A stretch of DNA of 6,651 nucleotides from Dehalococcoidia bacterium (GTDB lineage Bacteria; Chloroflexota; Dehalococcoidia; GIF9; AB-539-J10): the NCBI GenBank assembly GCA_004377135.1, contig SOHS01000156.1, positions 1-6,651 on the forward strand, in the 5' to 3' direction. Of the stretch, positions 1 to 4,938 are shown piece after piece (the stretch's first letter is position 1; each line of letters opens with the position of its first letter). The notes below the pieces were generated by a model that saw only the letters and a program-made list of their open reading frames with translations, was not told where the DNA came from and made no database searches. Made by a program: the position numbers and the translations under genes.

Positions 1-520
1 ACAATAGCCTTCTCGTTTGTACATCCAGACCTAAAGTCGGCTCATCTAAGAATAAGACTCTGGGAGAATTCAGCATTCCCCTGGCTATCTCCAGTCTGCG
101 CTGCATGCCGCCGGAGTAGTATTTCACCAATATATTTTGTTTATCTTTTAACTCTACCAAGTCCAGGGCTTGAGATATCCGCTCATCCCTCATCTTTTTG
201 GGAAGGTGATACAATATGGCATGGAAGTCCAGGTTTTCTTTCGCTGTTAGATTGGTATCCAGGCTCAATGCTTCAAAGACTATGCCTATTGATTCTCTGA
301 CTTTGTCCCGCTCTCTGACGATATCATACCCGCATACAGTGGCCGTCCCAGAGCTGGGATTTAGCGCCGTAGCCAGCATCATGATGGTGCTTGTCTTGCC
401 GGCTCCGTTAGCGCCAAGAAAACCAAAAACCTCCCCCTCTTCGACTTCAAACGAGATGTGGTCTACCGCAACAAGATGGCCAAACATCTTGGTTAGATTG
501 TCAGCTCTTATTGCCTTCAT
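1..520 (-). CDS. ABC transporter ATP-binding protein, ABC-2/DrrA type (C-terminus outside window)
   Basis: This is the nucleotide-binding subunit of an ABC exporter. It would hydrolyse ATP at the inner membrane face to drive an unseen permease partner, probably encoded further downstream. Translating the minus strand from ATG at 520 gives 173 residues before the window edge. Visible motifs in order are Walker A GANGAGKTS (about 37-45), the Q-loop region GIVFEALSLD (79-88), the signature YSGGMQRRLEIARG (135-148), Walker B VLFLDEP (155-161) and the D-loop GLD (164-166). The pattern matches the drug-export/ABC-2 group (DrrA, CcmA-like). The Q-loop position holds Glu83 rather than Gln, a variant known in related ABC-2 ATPases. 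The start is forced because the stop of the upstream reductase gene lies in the same frame 9 nt before it. The Shine-Dalgarno GGAG sits unusually close to the ATG. The substrate cannot be told from this subunit. Confidence 0.93.
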   Translation of the reverse strand, partial: MKAIRADNLTKMFGHLVAVDHISFEVEEGEVFGFLGANGAGKTSTIMMLATALNPSSGTATVCGYDIVRERDKVRESIGIVFEALSLDTNLTAKENLDFHAILYHLPKKMRDERISQALDLVELKDKQNILVKYYSGGMQRRLEIARGMLNSPRVLFLDEPTLGLDVQTRRLL

Positions 521-529
521 TCTCCGTGT

Positions 530-1102
530 CTATTTCCCGCGAACAAGCTCTTGACCAAGGCGAAATGCATCCTCGAGAGCCGCAGGATGCTCCTCAATCT
601 GGCCTTTTTTATCAACTCCCCTGACTAATAAATCGCCAGAATATTTAACACCTATAGCATCAAAGAAATACTTCACCGTGAGCACTGCGCCATCAAAGAG
701 CTTTTTGCCCTGAGTGGCGCCAACTGAAACGAACGCCCCTCTGCGCACCCGATTGTCCTCCTTGCCCATGCCCAACACATGTCTTCTTACCCAAAGCGCT
801 TGACATCTGTCTATTACTGCCTTCGCATGGCTGGTAATACCATAGAAGAACATCGGTGAAGCAAAAATGATATGGTCTGCTTCCAGAAGCTTTTTATAGA
901 GCAATTGCATATCATCCTTAATCGCACAGTTGCCATCCTTGAGACAGGCATATATTTCCAGGCATGGTGAGATTTTGAGTTTTGAGACCAGCACCTTTTC
1001 GACCTCGGCTCCTGCCTCCCTGGCACCTTCCAGCGCCTTATCAAGAAGAATCTCGGTATTGCTTTGCCTTCTGGGGCTGCCCATGATGCCTAATACTTTC
1101 AT
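530..1102 (-). CDS. NAD(P)H-dependent FMN reductase / iron-sulfur flavoprotein-like (flavodoxin fold)
   Basis: This is a 190-aa cytoplasmic flavoprotein of the NADPH-dependent FMN reductase / iron-sulfur flavoprotein (ISF) group. Members transfer electrons between pyridine nucleotides, FMN and small acceptors in anaerobes. The FMN-phosphate loop GSPRRQSNT is at residues 8-16 and a second flavin loop, ASPMFFYGI, at 81-89. ISF members usually carry a compact C-x2-C-x2-C-x4-7-C cluster motif after ISPC. Here the segment reads C47-x5-C53-x5-C59, so the middle cysteine is replaced by Ile50 and a standard all-cysteine 4Fe-4S site is not complete. The downstream KDDM (62-65) and length fit the family. 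The start ATG has a good Shine-Dalgarno (GAAGGAG, complement of about 1109-1115). The stop lies 9 nt before the ABC ATPase, indicating a shared transcript. It may be a redox partner or a co-regulated detoxification enzyme. Confidence 0.9.
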   Translation of the reverse strand: MKVLGIMGSPRRQSNTEILLDKALEGAREAGAEVEKVLVSKLKISPCLEIYACLKDGNCAIKDDMQLLYKKLLEADHIIFASPMFFYGITSHAKAVIDRCQALWVRRHVLGMGKEDNRVRRGAFVSVGATQGKKLFDGAVLTVKYFFDAIGVKYSGDLLVRGVDKKGQIEEHPAALEDAFRLGQELVRGK

Positions 1103-1120
1103 ATTGTTCTCCTTCTCATA

Positions 1121-1126
1121 ATTATA
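1121..1126 (-). promoter_or_regulatory. Probable -10 box (TATAAT) of the reductase-ABC operon
   Basis: The minus strand reads a perfect TATAAT ending about 18 nt before the reductase ATG. No convincing TTGACA lies 16-18 nt upstream. That position falls inside the inverted repeat at 1132-1162, so the promoter may need an activator or be under repressor control. The short 5' leader still leaves room for the Shine-Dalgarno. Confidence 0.4.
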
Positions 1127-1131
1127 GCGCC

Positions 1132-1162
1132 CCTGATAGAATTGGGCATAATCTCTATCAGG
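1132..1162. promoter_or_regulatory. Perfect 9-bp inverted repeat, candidate operator
   Basis: CCTGATAGA (1132-1140) is followed by a 13-nt spacer and TCTATCAGG (1154-1162), an exact inverted repeat. Inside it, ATT/AAT can extend the pairing with one bulged base. It sits just upstream of the TATAAT box of the reductase operon, where the -35 region would be. No T-run follows on either strand, so an intrinsic terminator for the MetE-like gene is less likely than a protein-binding site. No regulator for it is visible in the window. Confidence 0.4.
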
Positions 1163-1207
1163 CTGAGACTTAAGACAGAGCCCTGAGCAAGAATTGAATC
1201 CTATTCT

Positions 1208-2287
1208 TTATACGCCATACTTGTCTCTAAGTATCTGCGAGAGCTCAGGCAGTAAGGCAAATGCTTTCTCAACAAGCCCTTCCTCAATGCCTGAGACCTG
1301 GCATTCGCTTACCGTCTTACCGACTGTGTTGACCTGGCCTAAATCGCTAAGGCAGCATCTGGCTGGAGCTACCAATGCCTGCTTTGCAATTTGATTCAAG
1401 GACAAACCTGTATTTTCCGAGATTACCTCCCAATAGCTTGAGAGAATCGCAGCCAGTGTTTCTGGTGTCTGAGTCGCCAGAGTTGTGGATTCAGTGGGGA
1501 TAATGCCCCACGAGATAATCCCACCACTCTTGATAAATTCAGCCACATTGCCAGCATATTCCCTGGGCATAAACCCAATTTGATAGGCGTCGAAGGACAG
1601 GATTTCCACCCCCAACTCTAACAGATAGGGCAAATTCACCTCAGCACAGAGGTGCAGCCCCTTGGGACCTTCCAGTCCGGCAACGAAATTATGGTAATCT
1701 TCTCTAGCATGTTGCTCGTTGTACCCGGAAAAACCGCTGAACACGTAGCCCAGTCCTGGTTCATCCACCCAGACAAAGGCGTTAGGATTCCTCTTCTTGA
1801 GTTCCTGATACTGGATGTTGACTTTTCTCTGAATGAAATCAAACAAAATAGTTCTCGCCTCTTCGTTATAGATGATAGGCTTCAGGTCTTCATCCAACAC
1901 TTTCAAGCCAAAACTCACCGGACCTGTGACTTGTCCCCTGATAGCTTTATAATCTTGAAGCTCCCTGGAGAGAAACTTGTGGAATACCTTGGAATACTCG
2001 GCGGTGAGGGCAAAAGCCTCCGGGACATCCATTTTCACGAAATACTCGTCGAGCTCTTGTTCAAATCTTGCAGTGTCAAAACTAAGCTTCTCTTTATCAA
2101 AGTCAATAGCTATACCGGGGAAATTCTGCGATGCTTGAACATACATATCCTCATACAAGCTCACTTTGGGAAGCTGGGGCCAGAATGGGATATCCAGGCT
2201 CAAGGCAAGCTCCAGCGCCCGGTCAACATCCCTGTGAGGCATTATCCCCATAGCGGTGGTGCTACATTGCGCCTCAAATTCTACCAC
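1208..2287 (-). CDS. MetE/UROD-like methyltransferase (stand-alone catalytic-domain methionine synthase-like protein)
   Basis: This 359-aa protein belongs to the UROD/MetE-like superfamily and resembles the C-terminal catalytic half of cobalamin-independent methionine synthase, without the N-terminal MetE domain. In short 'core MetE' enzymes of archaea and Dehalococcoides the methyl group comes from a corrinoid protein and goes to homocysteine. Recognisable parts are the N-terminal substrate region (MPHRD, 16-20; PFWPQLPK, 34-41), RGQVTGPVSFGL (117-128), DEPGLG (175-180), a zinc-type HxC (H212, C214), and a late cysteine pair C311-C312 where MetE proteins carry their second zinc Cys. The position of the zinc-ligand Glu seems to be Asp233 (ILSFDAY). 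Start is GTG at 2287, about 10 nt after GAGAGG. No ATG lies upstream before an in-frame stop. The protein is probably cytoplasmic. The exact methyl donor and acceptor are not proven; another corrinoid-linked methyltransferase is possible. Confidence 0.8.
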   Translation of the reverse strand: MVEFEAQCSTTAMGIMPHRDVDRALELALSLDIPFWPQLPKVSLYEDMYVQASQNFPGIAIDFDKEKLSFDTARFEQELDEYFVKMDVPEAFALTAEYSKVFHKFLSRELQDYKAIRGQVTGPVSFGLKVLDEDLKPIIYNEEARTILFDFIQRKVNIQYQELKKRNPNAFVWVDEPGLGYVFSGFSGYNEQHAREDYHNFVAGLEGPKGLHLCAEVNLPYLLELGVEILSFDAYQIGFMPREYAGNVAEFIKSGGIISWGIIPTESTTLATQTPETLAAILSSYWEVISENTGLSLNQIAKQALVAPARCCLSDLGQVNTVGKTVSECQVSGIEEGLVEKAFALLPELSQILRDKYGV

Positions 2288-2378
2288 GAATTTCTGGCCT
2301 CTCTTCCTACAAATATCCCTTAAATCATAGCACGGAGGCAGAAATTTTTTGGATGTCCTTTACCGCTTCACTCGCTTT

Positions 2379-2488
2379 TTATACTATGCTCACCACTTGC
2401 CACAGATTGTGGGCCAATATGCCCAGTCCAACCCATATGTCAGTACCCCGGTTTCTTGTTTTACCGGTTTCACTAGTACGGGGCTAGC
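2379..2488 (-). pseudogene. Possible C-terminal remnant of an insertion-sequence transposase, frameshifted
   Basis: Read on the minus strand from 2488, one frame gives a short open stretch ending GVLTYGLDWAYW. If one T is restored in the run near 2415, the frame continues as LAHNLWQVVSIV and then a stop (2379-2381). The joined string GLDWAY-LAHNLW resembles the extreme C-terminus of DDE transposases, which often end with a W-A-x-L-A-H-N-L-W type helix. Upstream the frame meets a stop at once, so only about 36 codons survive. No terminal inverted repeats were found. The IS family cannot be assigned. The call rests on recalled resemblance and could be wrong. Confidence 0.33.
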
Positions 2489-2523
2489 TTAGAGCTTTTC
2501 AGGGAGAACTAATTAAGGAATTT

Positions 2524-2570
2524 CCTGACACCGACGAGGGTTGGTTTCCATTCCCCTTTCGGGTATCAGG
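2524..2570 (-). ncRNA. Candidate structured RNA element or REP-like hairpin
   Basis: On the minus strand the ends CCTGATAC and GTGTCAGG pair over 8 bp as RNA, including one G-U wobble that becomes an A-C mismatch on the opposite strand. That asymmetry favours a minus-strand transcript. Inside, AGGG/CCCT and TGG/CCA can stack around an AAA loop, or alternatively CCC-GAAA-GGG forms a tetraloop hairpin. It lies about 50 nt past the DivIVA-like gene stop and about 240 nt before the MetE-like start. It matches no riboswitch class that I recognise, including SAM and cobalamin types. Confidence 0.22.
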
Positions 2571-2589
2571 TCTTTTCTGATTTGATTGG

Positions 2590-2607
2590 TTCGCTACCTT
2601 CAGCGAA
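2590..2607 (-). terminator. Weak hairpin after the DivIVA-like gene
   Basis: TTCGCT (2590-2595), a 6-nt loop and AGCGAA (2602-2607) form a perfect 6-bp stem 15 nt beyond the stop codon of the DivIVA-like gene. No T-run follows on the minus strand, so it would be at best an inefficient or Rho-assisted terminator or a 3'-end stabiliser. Confidence 0.25.
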
Positions 2608-2622
2608 AGACATTTGCGTTTT

Positions 2623-3906
2623 TTACTTCTTTTCTTGCGCTGTTATGTTCTCCGAGAGGCTTATGCGGACTTTCCTTGGCCCTTTCCCTGATTCGCCGTT
2701 GGTAGAAGCTTTGCCAGTTGTGACTTCTTCAACATGAGCCACCACGGGTACTGTTTGAAGCACATCAACAAGGTTCATGGGCCCACGCAGGAAGACCAGA
2801 ATTGAAGGCATATCAATCTGAGGTACAATCATCTCAGTATTCTCAACTTCGGGTAATTGGTCAAGGAAGGACACGACTTCCATTATTTTGCCTATATTAA
2901 ACGGAGGTAAGATTTCCACTTCCCATTGCGGATTGCCCAAATCTGGCTTGGCTCCACCCTCAAATAGTTTCGAGAGGTCGAGGCTCTTTTCAATGTAGTC
3001 CGCAGTCTGGCTTGGCTCTGGGTGTTCGTCAGGCACCTTGCTCTGTTCCTCAACTGTGGTGCCTTTTTCTTCTGCGATTTCTGCGGCTGCAGTGTCTTTC
3101 TGTTGCGCGGTTGTGGTGTCTCTCCCCTCCGTGATTTCTGCCGCTGCGGCGTCTTCCTCTTCCCCGACTGTGGTGTCTCTCTCCTCTGTGATTTCTGCCG
3201 CTGCAGTATCTTTCTCTTCCGCTACTGCGGTGTCTGTCTCCTCTGCGATTTCTGCGGCTGCGGCGTCGCTCTCTTCTGCGATTTTTGCAGCTATGGCGTC
3301 GCTCTCTTCCGTGATTTTCGCGGCTATGGTATCGCTTTCTTTCGCGATTTCCATGGCTGCGGCGCTGTTCTCCTCCTGGGGTTTAGCCAACCTATTGTCA
3401 AAATCTGCCTGTACCGCTGCTGCCTGCTTCTTAAGGCTCTCCAGTTCTTCCAGCATATAGCCGAATTGTTGATTTACAAGGTTGTGTAGCTCACTCCGGA
3501 TTTTATTTCTCTCATTCTCCAGCATCAGTGCTGCTTCCTCGTCGGCTTTGACCTGGATTGCATTAGCCTTTTCATTAGCAACCTCCACAGCTTCAGCTAT
3601 CTTCTGTTCAGCCATCTGTCGAGCTTGCTCCTTGGCTTTATCCATAATGGCAGTACCTTCAGCTTTAGCTTGTTCTTCGGCTTCTGTCTTGATCTGTGTG
3701 GCCAGCTTGTCGGATTCGACAACGGTCATCTCTGCAAGTCTATTAAGAGACGCGATATGGTCTTGGGACTGGGCCAGTTTATCTCGCTCCTCGGTAAGCT
3801 CGTCAATGAAAGGGGCTACCTGAGCCTCATCCAGCCCGTTTTTTACCCGCTTGAACTCACGACCCCCCAGAACAACGACATCATCTTTTTTAGCGTTATC
3901 ACTCAT
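2623..3906 (-). CDS. DivIVA-like coiled-coil protein with tandem repeat tract and C-terminal alpha/beta domain
   Basis: The protein has 427 residues from ATG at 3906. Residues 18-44 (start FKRVKNGLDEAQVAPF) resemble the N-terminal DivIVA pattern F-x-x-V-x-x-G-x-D-E-x-Q-V, which in known members binds curved or polar membrane and nucleates coiled-coil assembly. A long Ala/Glu/Lys-rich coil covers about 42-175. Four 11-residue repeats (178-221, type EESDAAAAEIA) and three and a half 19-residue repeats (222-286) follow. A Pro-rich linker then leads to a compact domain (about 328-395: WEVEILPPF, FLDQLPEVENTE, SILVFLRGP, VDVLQTVP) and a basic tail. There is no signal peptide or membrane helix, so it should act in the cytoplasm or on the membrane face. 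An in-frame GTG at 3960 could add 18 residues (445 aa). I prefer the ATG because the extra segment looks unlike coding and the rest starts cleanly (MSDNAKK). It is third in the operon, 92 nt after the hendecad-coil gene. The function is unknown; a structural or scaffold role is inferred. Confidence 0.85.
   Translation of the reverse strand: MSDNAKKDDVVVLGGREFKRVKNGLDEAQVAPFIDELTEERDKLAQSQDHIASLNRLAEMTVVESDKLATQIKTEAEEQAKAEGTAIMDKAKEQARQMAEQKIAEAVEVANEKANAIQVKADEEAALMLENERNKIRSELHNLVNQQFGYMLEELESLKKQAAAVQADFDNRLAKPQEENSAAAMEIAKESDTIAAKITEESDAIAAKIAEESDAAAAEIAEETDTAVAEEKDTAAAEITEERDTTVGEEEDAAAAEITEGRDTTTAQQKDTAAAEIAEEKGTTVEEQSKVPDEHPEPSQTADYIEKSLDLSKLFEGGAKPDLGNPQWEVEILPPFNIGKIMEVVSFLDQLPEVENTEMIVPQIDMPSILVFLRGPMNLVDVLQTVPVVAHVEEVTTGKASTNGESGKGPRKVRISLSENITAQEKK
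3049..3243 (-). repeat. 57-nt tandem repeats, 3.4 copies, coding 19-residue units
   Basis: Each unit encodes an 8-mer plus an 11-mer: EETDTAVA+EEKDTAAAEIT, EERDTTVG+EEEDAAAAEIT, EGRDTTTA+QQKDTAAAEIA, then a final EEKGTTVE. The copies differ at many codons, so the array is not recent. The period changes from the neighbouring 33-nt units by insertion of an 8-residue element. The tract also creates long spurious plus-strand reading frames. Confidence 0.85.
3244..3375 (-). repeat. 33-nt tandem repeats, 4 copies, coding 11-residue units
   Basis: Four consecutive 11-residue units are visible: EENSAAAMEIA, KESDTIAAKIT, EESDAIAAKIA and EESDAAAAEIA. Ala and Ile alternate with acidic residues in a way that suits an amphipathic helix. 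They run directly into the 57-nt repeats at 3243. An 11-residue period also marks the neighbouring coiled-coil gene. Confidence 0.85.
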
Positions 3907-3998
3907 AATATCATCCACTTTCTCACAGGACTCAAAACGGCAATAGTACCCCTCTACCACATCGGTCCCGTTTCACTTTATGATATTCCGTTATATTT

Positions 3999-4469
3999 CT
4001 ATTCCTCGATTTTACCCTGAAAGACTTTCCAGATTCTCTCTGAATTTCTTTTGGTTTCTTCCCAGGCTTGCTGGATGGTTTCATCGCGTACCCTCAATGC
4101 TTCATTCACACCGTTCTGGTAAACCTGCTTAGCTTCCATTTTCGTCTTCTGATAAGCCTCCTCAGTTTCCTGTTCAGCCTTTTCCAGGGCGCGCTCGGCT
4201 TTTTCTAGGGCTTCTGTACAAATTTTAGCGGCGTTTTCTTCAATTTCTTTGTAGGACGCCTCTCCCTGGCGTTGGCGTTCCTGATATGCCTCCGCTACCT
4301 TTCTCTGAGCTTGCAGGTAGGACGTGTAGGCGGACTGGGCCTGGCTCATTAGCTCAGCAAGAGGACCACTGACCTCCTCGGGGGCCTCGGAAGGAACCTC
4401 GACCATTTGTTCCACGTCTTTGTCTACCACCTTTCTGGATTTTTGATTCCTACTAATCGCAGTCACCAT
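3999..4469 (-). CDS. Hendecad-repeat coiled-coil protein, function unknown
   Basis: The protein has 156 residues and is not assigned to a family I can name. After a charged, probably disordered N-terminus (1-36), residues 37-146 divide without a gap into ten 11-residue units, for example AEAYQERQRQG, EASYKEIEENA, EEAYQKTKMEA and KQVYQNGVNEA. Position 4 is Tyr or Leu in most units and position 11 is Ala, Gly or another small residue. Such 3-4-4 spacing gives a long straight or slightly right-handed helix, as in hendecad coiled coils and the stalk subunit b of ATP synthase. It has no signal peptide, no membrane segment and a single Cys (84). The ATG follows a perfect Shine-Dalgarno, AAGGAGGTG. 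It is the second gene of the operon, 53 nt after the HTH gene and upstream of the DivIVA-like gene, so partnership with that coiled-coil protein is a fair inference. Confidence 0.82.
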   Translation of the reverse strand: MVTAISRNQKSRKVVDKDVEQMVEVPSEAPEEVSGPLAELMSQAQSAYTSYLQAQRKVAEAYQERQRQGEASYKEIEENAAKICTEALEKAERALEKAEQETEEAYQKTKMEAKQVYQNGVNEALRVRDETIQQAWEETKRNSERIWKVFQGKIEE

Positions 4470-4473
4470 GATA

Positions 4474-4482
4474 CACCTCCTT
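4474..4482 (-). promoter_or_regulatory. Consensus ribosome binding site AAGGAGGTG
   Basis: The minus strand reads AAGGAGGTG, 4 nt before the ATG of the hendecad-coil gene at 4469 (about 6-8 nt from the GGAG core). It is the full anti-Shine-Dalgarno complement, suggesting strong translation of this gene compared with the DivIVA-like gene, which has only a weak GTGGA. Confidence 0.75.
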
Positions 4483-4498
4483 AAATTTCCTTAAATTT
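4479..4498 (-). repeat. Exact tandem decamer AAATTTAAGG x2 at the ribosome binding site
   Basis: Two exact copies of AAATTTAAGG lie head to tail on the minus strand. The second ends inside the AAGGAGG ribosome binding site. The A/T-rich leader should be unstructured, and copy-number change here would shift the position of a second AAGG. Confidence 0.6.
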
Positions 4499-4522
4499 GT
4501 TCCTCAAAATCGATGGCATTTA

Positions 4523-4744
4523 TCATACTTTGACCACACGGCTCTTCTGAATTTTGTTAGTCTCCGACTTAAGACTAAGCAGTTCATCCTCCGCAAACAG
4601 CCTCCACCCTTTCCTGTCTCTACATTCGGCATCCTTTACGACGTTCTGCCTGATCCAGCGGAACAGAGTGCTCTTACCTATACCAACCATCTGGCAAACT
4701 TCAGCAGTTCTATAATAAACTCGTCCATTTATTTTTACAGGCAT
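4523..4744 (-). CDS. Small MerR/excisionase-type helix-turn-helix DNA-binding protein
   Basis: This 73-aa protein consists almost only of a winged helix-turn-helix of the MerR/HTH_17 (excisionase-like) class. The helix-turn-helix covers about residues 11-32 (TAEVCQMVGIGKSTLFRWI), followed by a basic wing (RDRKGWRLF, 42-50) and the typical helix start AEDELLSLK (51-59). There is no effector-binding or dimerisation coil of full MerR proteins, so it either acts as a bare DNA-binding module or is an architectural factor. The ATG at 4744 has a strong Shine-Dalgarno, AGGGGGTG (complement of 4750-4757), 5 nt upstream. It is the first gene of the operon with the two coiled-coil genes, directly after a promoter and an imperfect inverted repeat. 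Autoregulation of the operon is therefore likely, though inferred. An excisionase role is less likely because no integrase is nearby. Confidence 0.85.
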   Translation of the reverse strand: MPVKINGRVYYRTAEVCQMVGIGKSTLFRWIRQNVVKDAECRDRKGWRLFAEDELLSLKSETNKIQKSRVVKV

Positions 4745-4773
4745 ATCAACACCCCCTAAAACTAACTGAATAT

Positions 4774-4802
4774 AGTCTAAGACCCGTCCGCTTTCCCGTC
4801 AA
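4774..4802 (-). promoter_or_regulatory. Sigma-70-type promoter TTGACG-17-TAGACT for the HTH/coiled-coil operon
   Basis: The minus strand reads TTGACG (complement of 4797-4802), a 17-nt spacer and TAGACT (complement of 4774-4779). The -10 ends about 29 nt before the HTH start codon, leaving a short leader that contains the Shine-Dalgarno. The spacing is ideal and five of six -35 bases match consensus. Confidence 0.5.
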
Positions 4803-4824
4803 TCACCCATTGGTAACCTTACTT

Positions 4825-4858
4825 TAGTAGTGGTATAAGATTGTCTTACACGCTACTA
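4825..4858. promoter_or_regulatory. Imperfect inverted repeat upstream of the operon promoter
   Basis: TAGTAG (4825-4830) pairs with CTACTA (4853-4858), and TAAGA (4836-4840) with TCTTA (4844-4848) around a TTG loop. Unequal 5-nt and 4-nt segments separate the two stems. It lies about 22 nt upstream of the -35 box and between two divergently oriented genes, a typical place for an operator of the small HTH protein. It could equally be the end of an upstream transcript. Confidence 0.35.
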
Positions 4859-4938
4859 GCTTGCGTAGAGGCGACTGATGAAGCAAGCGGCGAAGCTGAG
4901 GTGATGGATTCAGGTTATTCCCGAAAGATGAGAGTCAA

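Larger units (their letters stand above)
2288..2622. other. 335-nt gene-free stretch between the DivIVA-like gene and the MetE-like gene
   Basis: No intact gene is seen here. From left to right on the plus strand it holds a possible -10 box for the MetE-like gene (minus-strand TATGAT, complement of 2324-2329, without a clear -35), a broken transposase C-terminus (2379-2488), a candidate folded RNA element (2524-2570) and a short hairpin (2590-2607). Many stops occur in all frames. The mixture looks like an old insertion scar between two transcription units. Confidence 0.5.

Noticed and set aside
216..554. A plus-strand frame opposite the ABC ATPase
   Set aside because: The minus strand carries Walker A, signature and Walker B in the right order. 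The plus frame is its shadow.
1652..2323. A 223-codon plus-strand frame opposite the MetE-like gene
   Set aside because: It is antisense to a gene with clear conserved motifs. Its translation shows no recognisable family and it is long only because of the coding bias of the opposite strand.
2400..2622. SAM or cobalamin riboswitch for the MetE-like gene
   Set aside because: The conserved core strings of these classes were not found on the minus strand. Only generic stems are present.
3049..3375. CRISPR array
   Set aside because: The repeats are contiguous, degenerate and codon-phased (33 and 57 nt) within a protein gene, with no unique spacers.
3022..3489. Long plus-strand open frames opposite the repeat tract (also 3038-3460 and 3482-3823)
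   Set aside because: They are Cys/Phe- or Ser/Ala-rich mirror translations of the minus-strand repeats and coil. They show no domain pattern, and the minus-strand protein explains the region fully.
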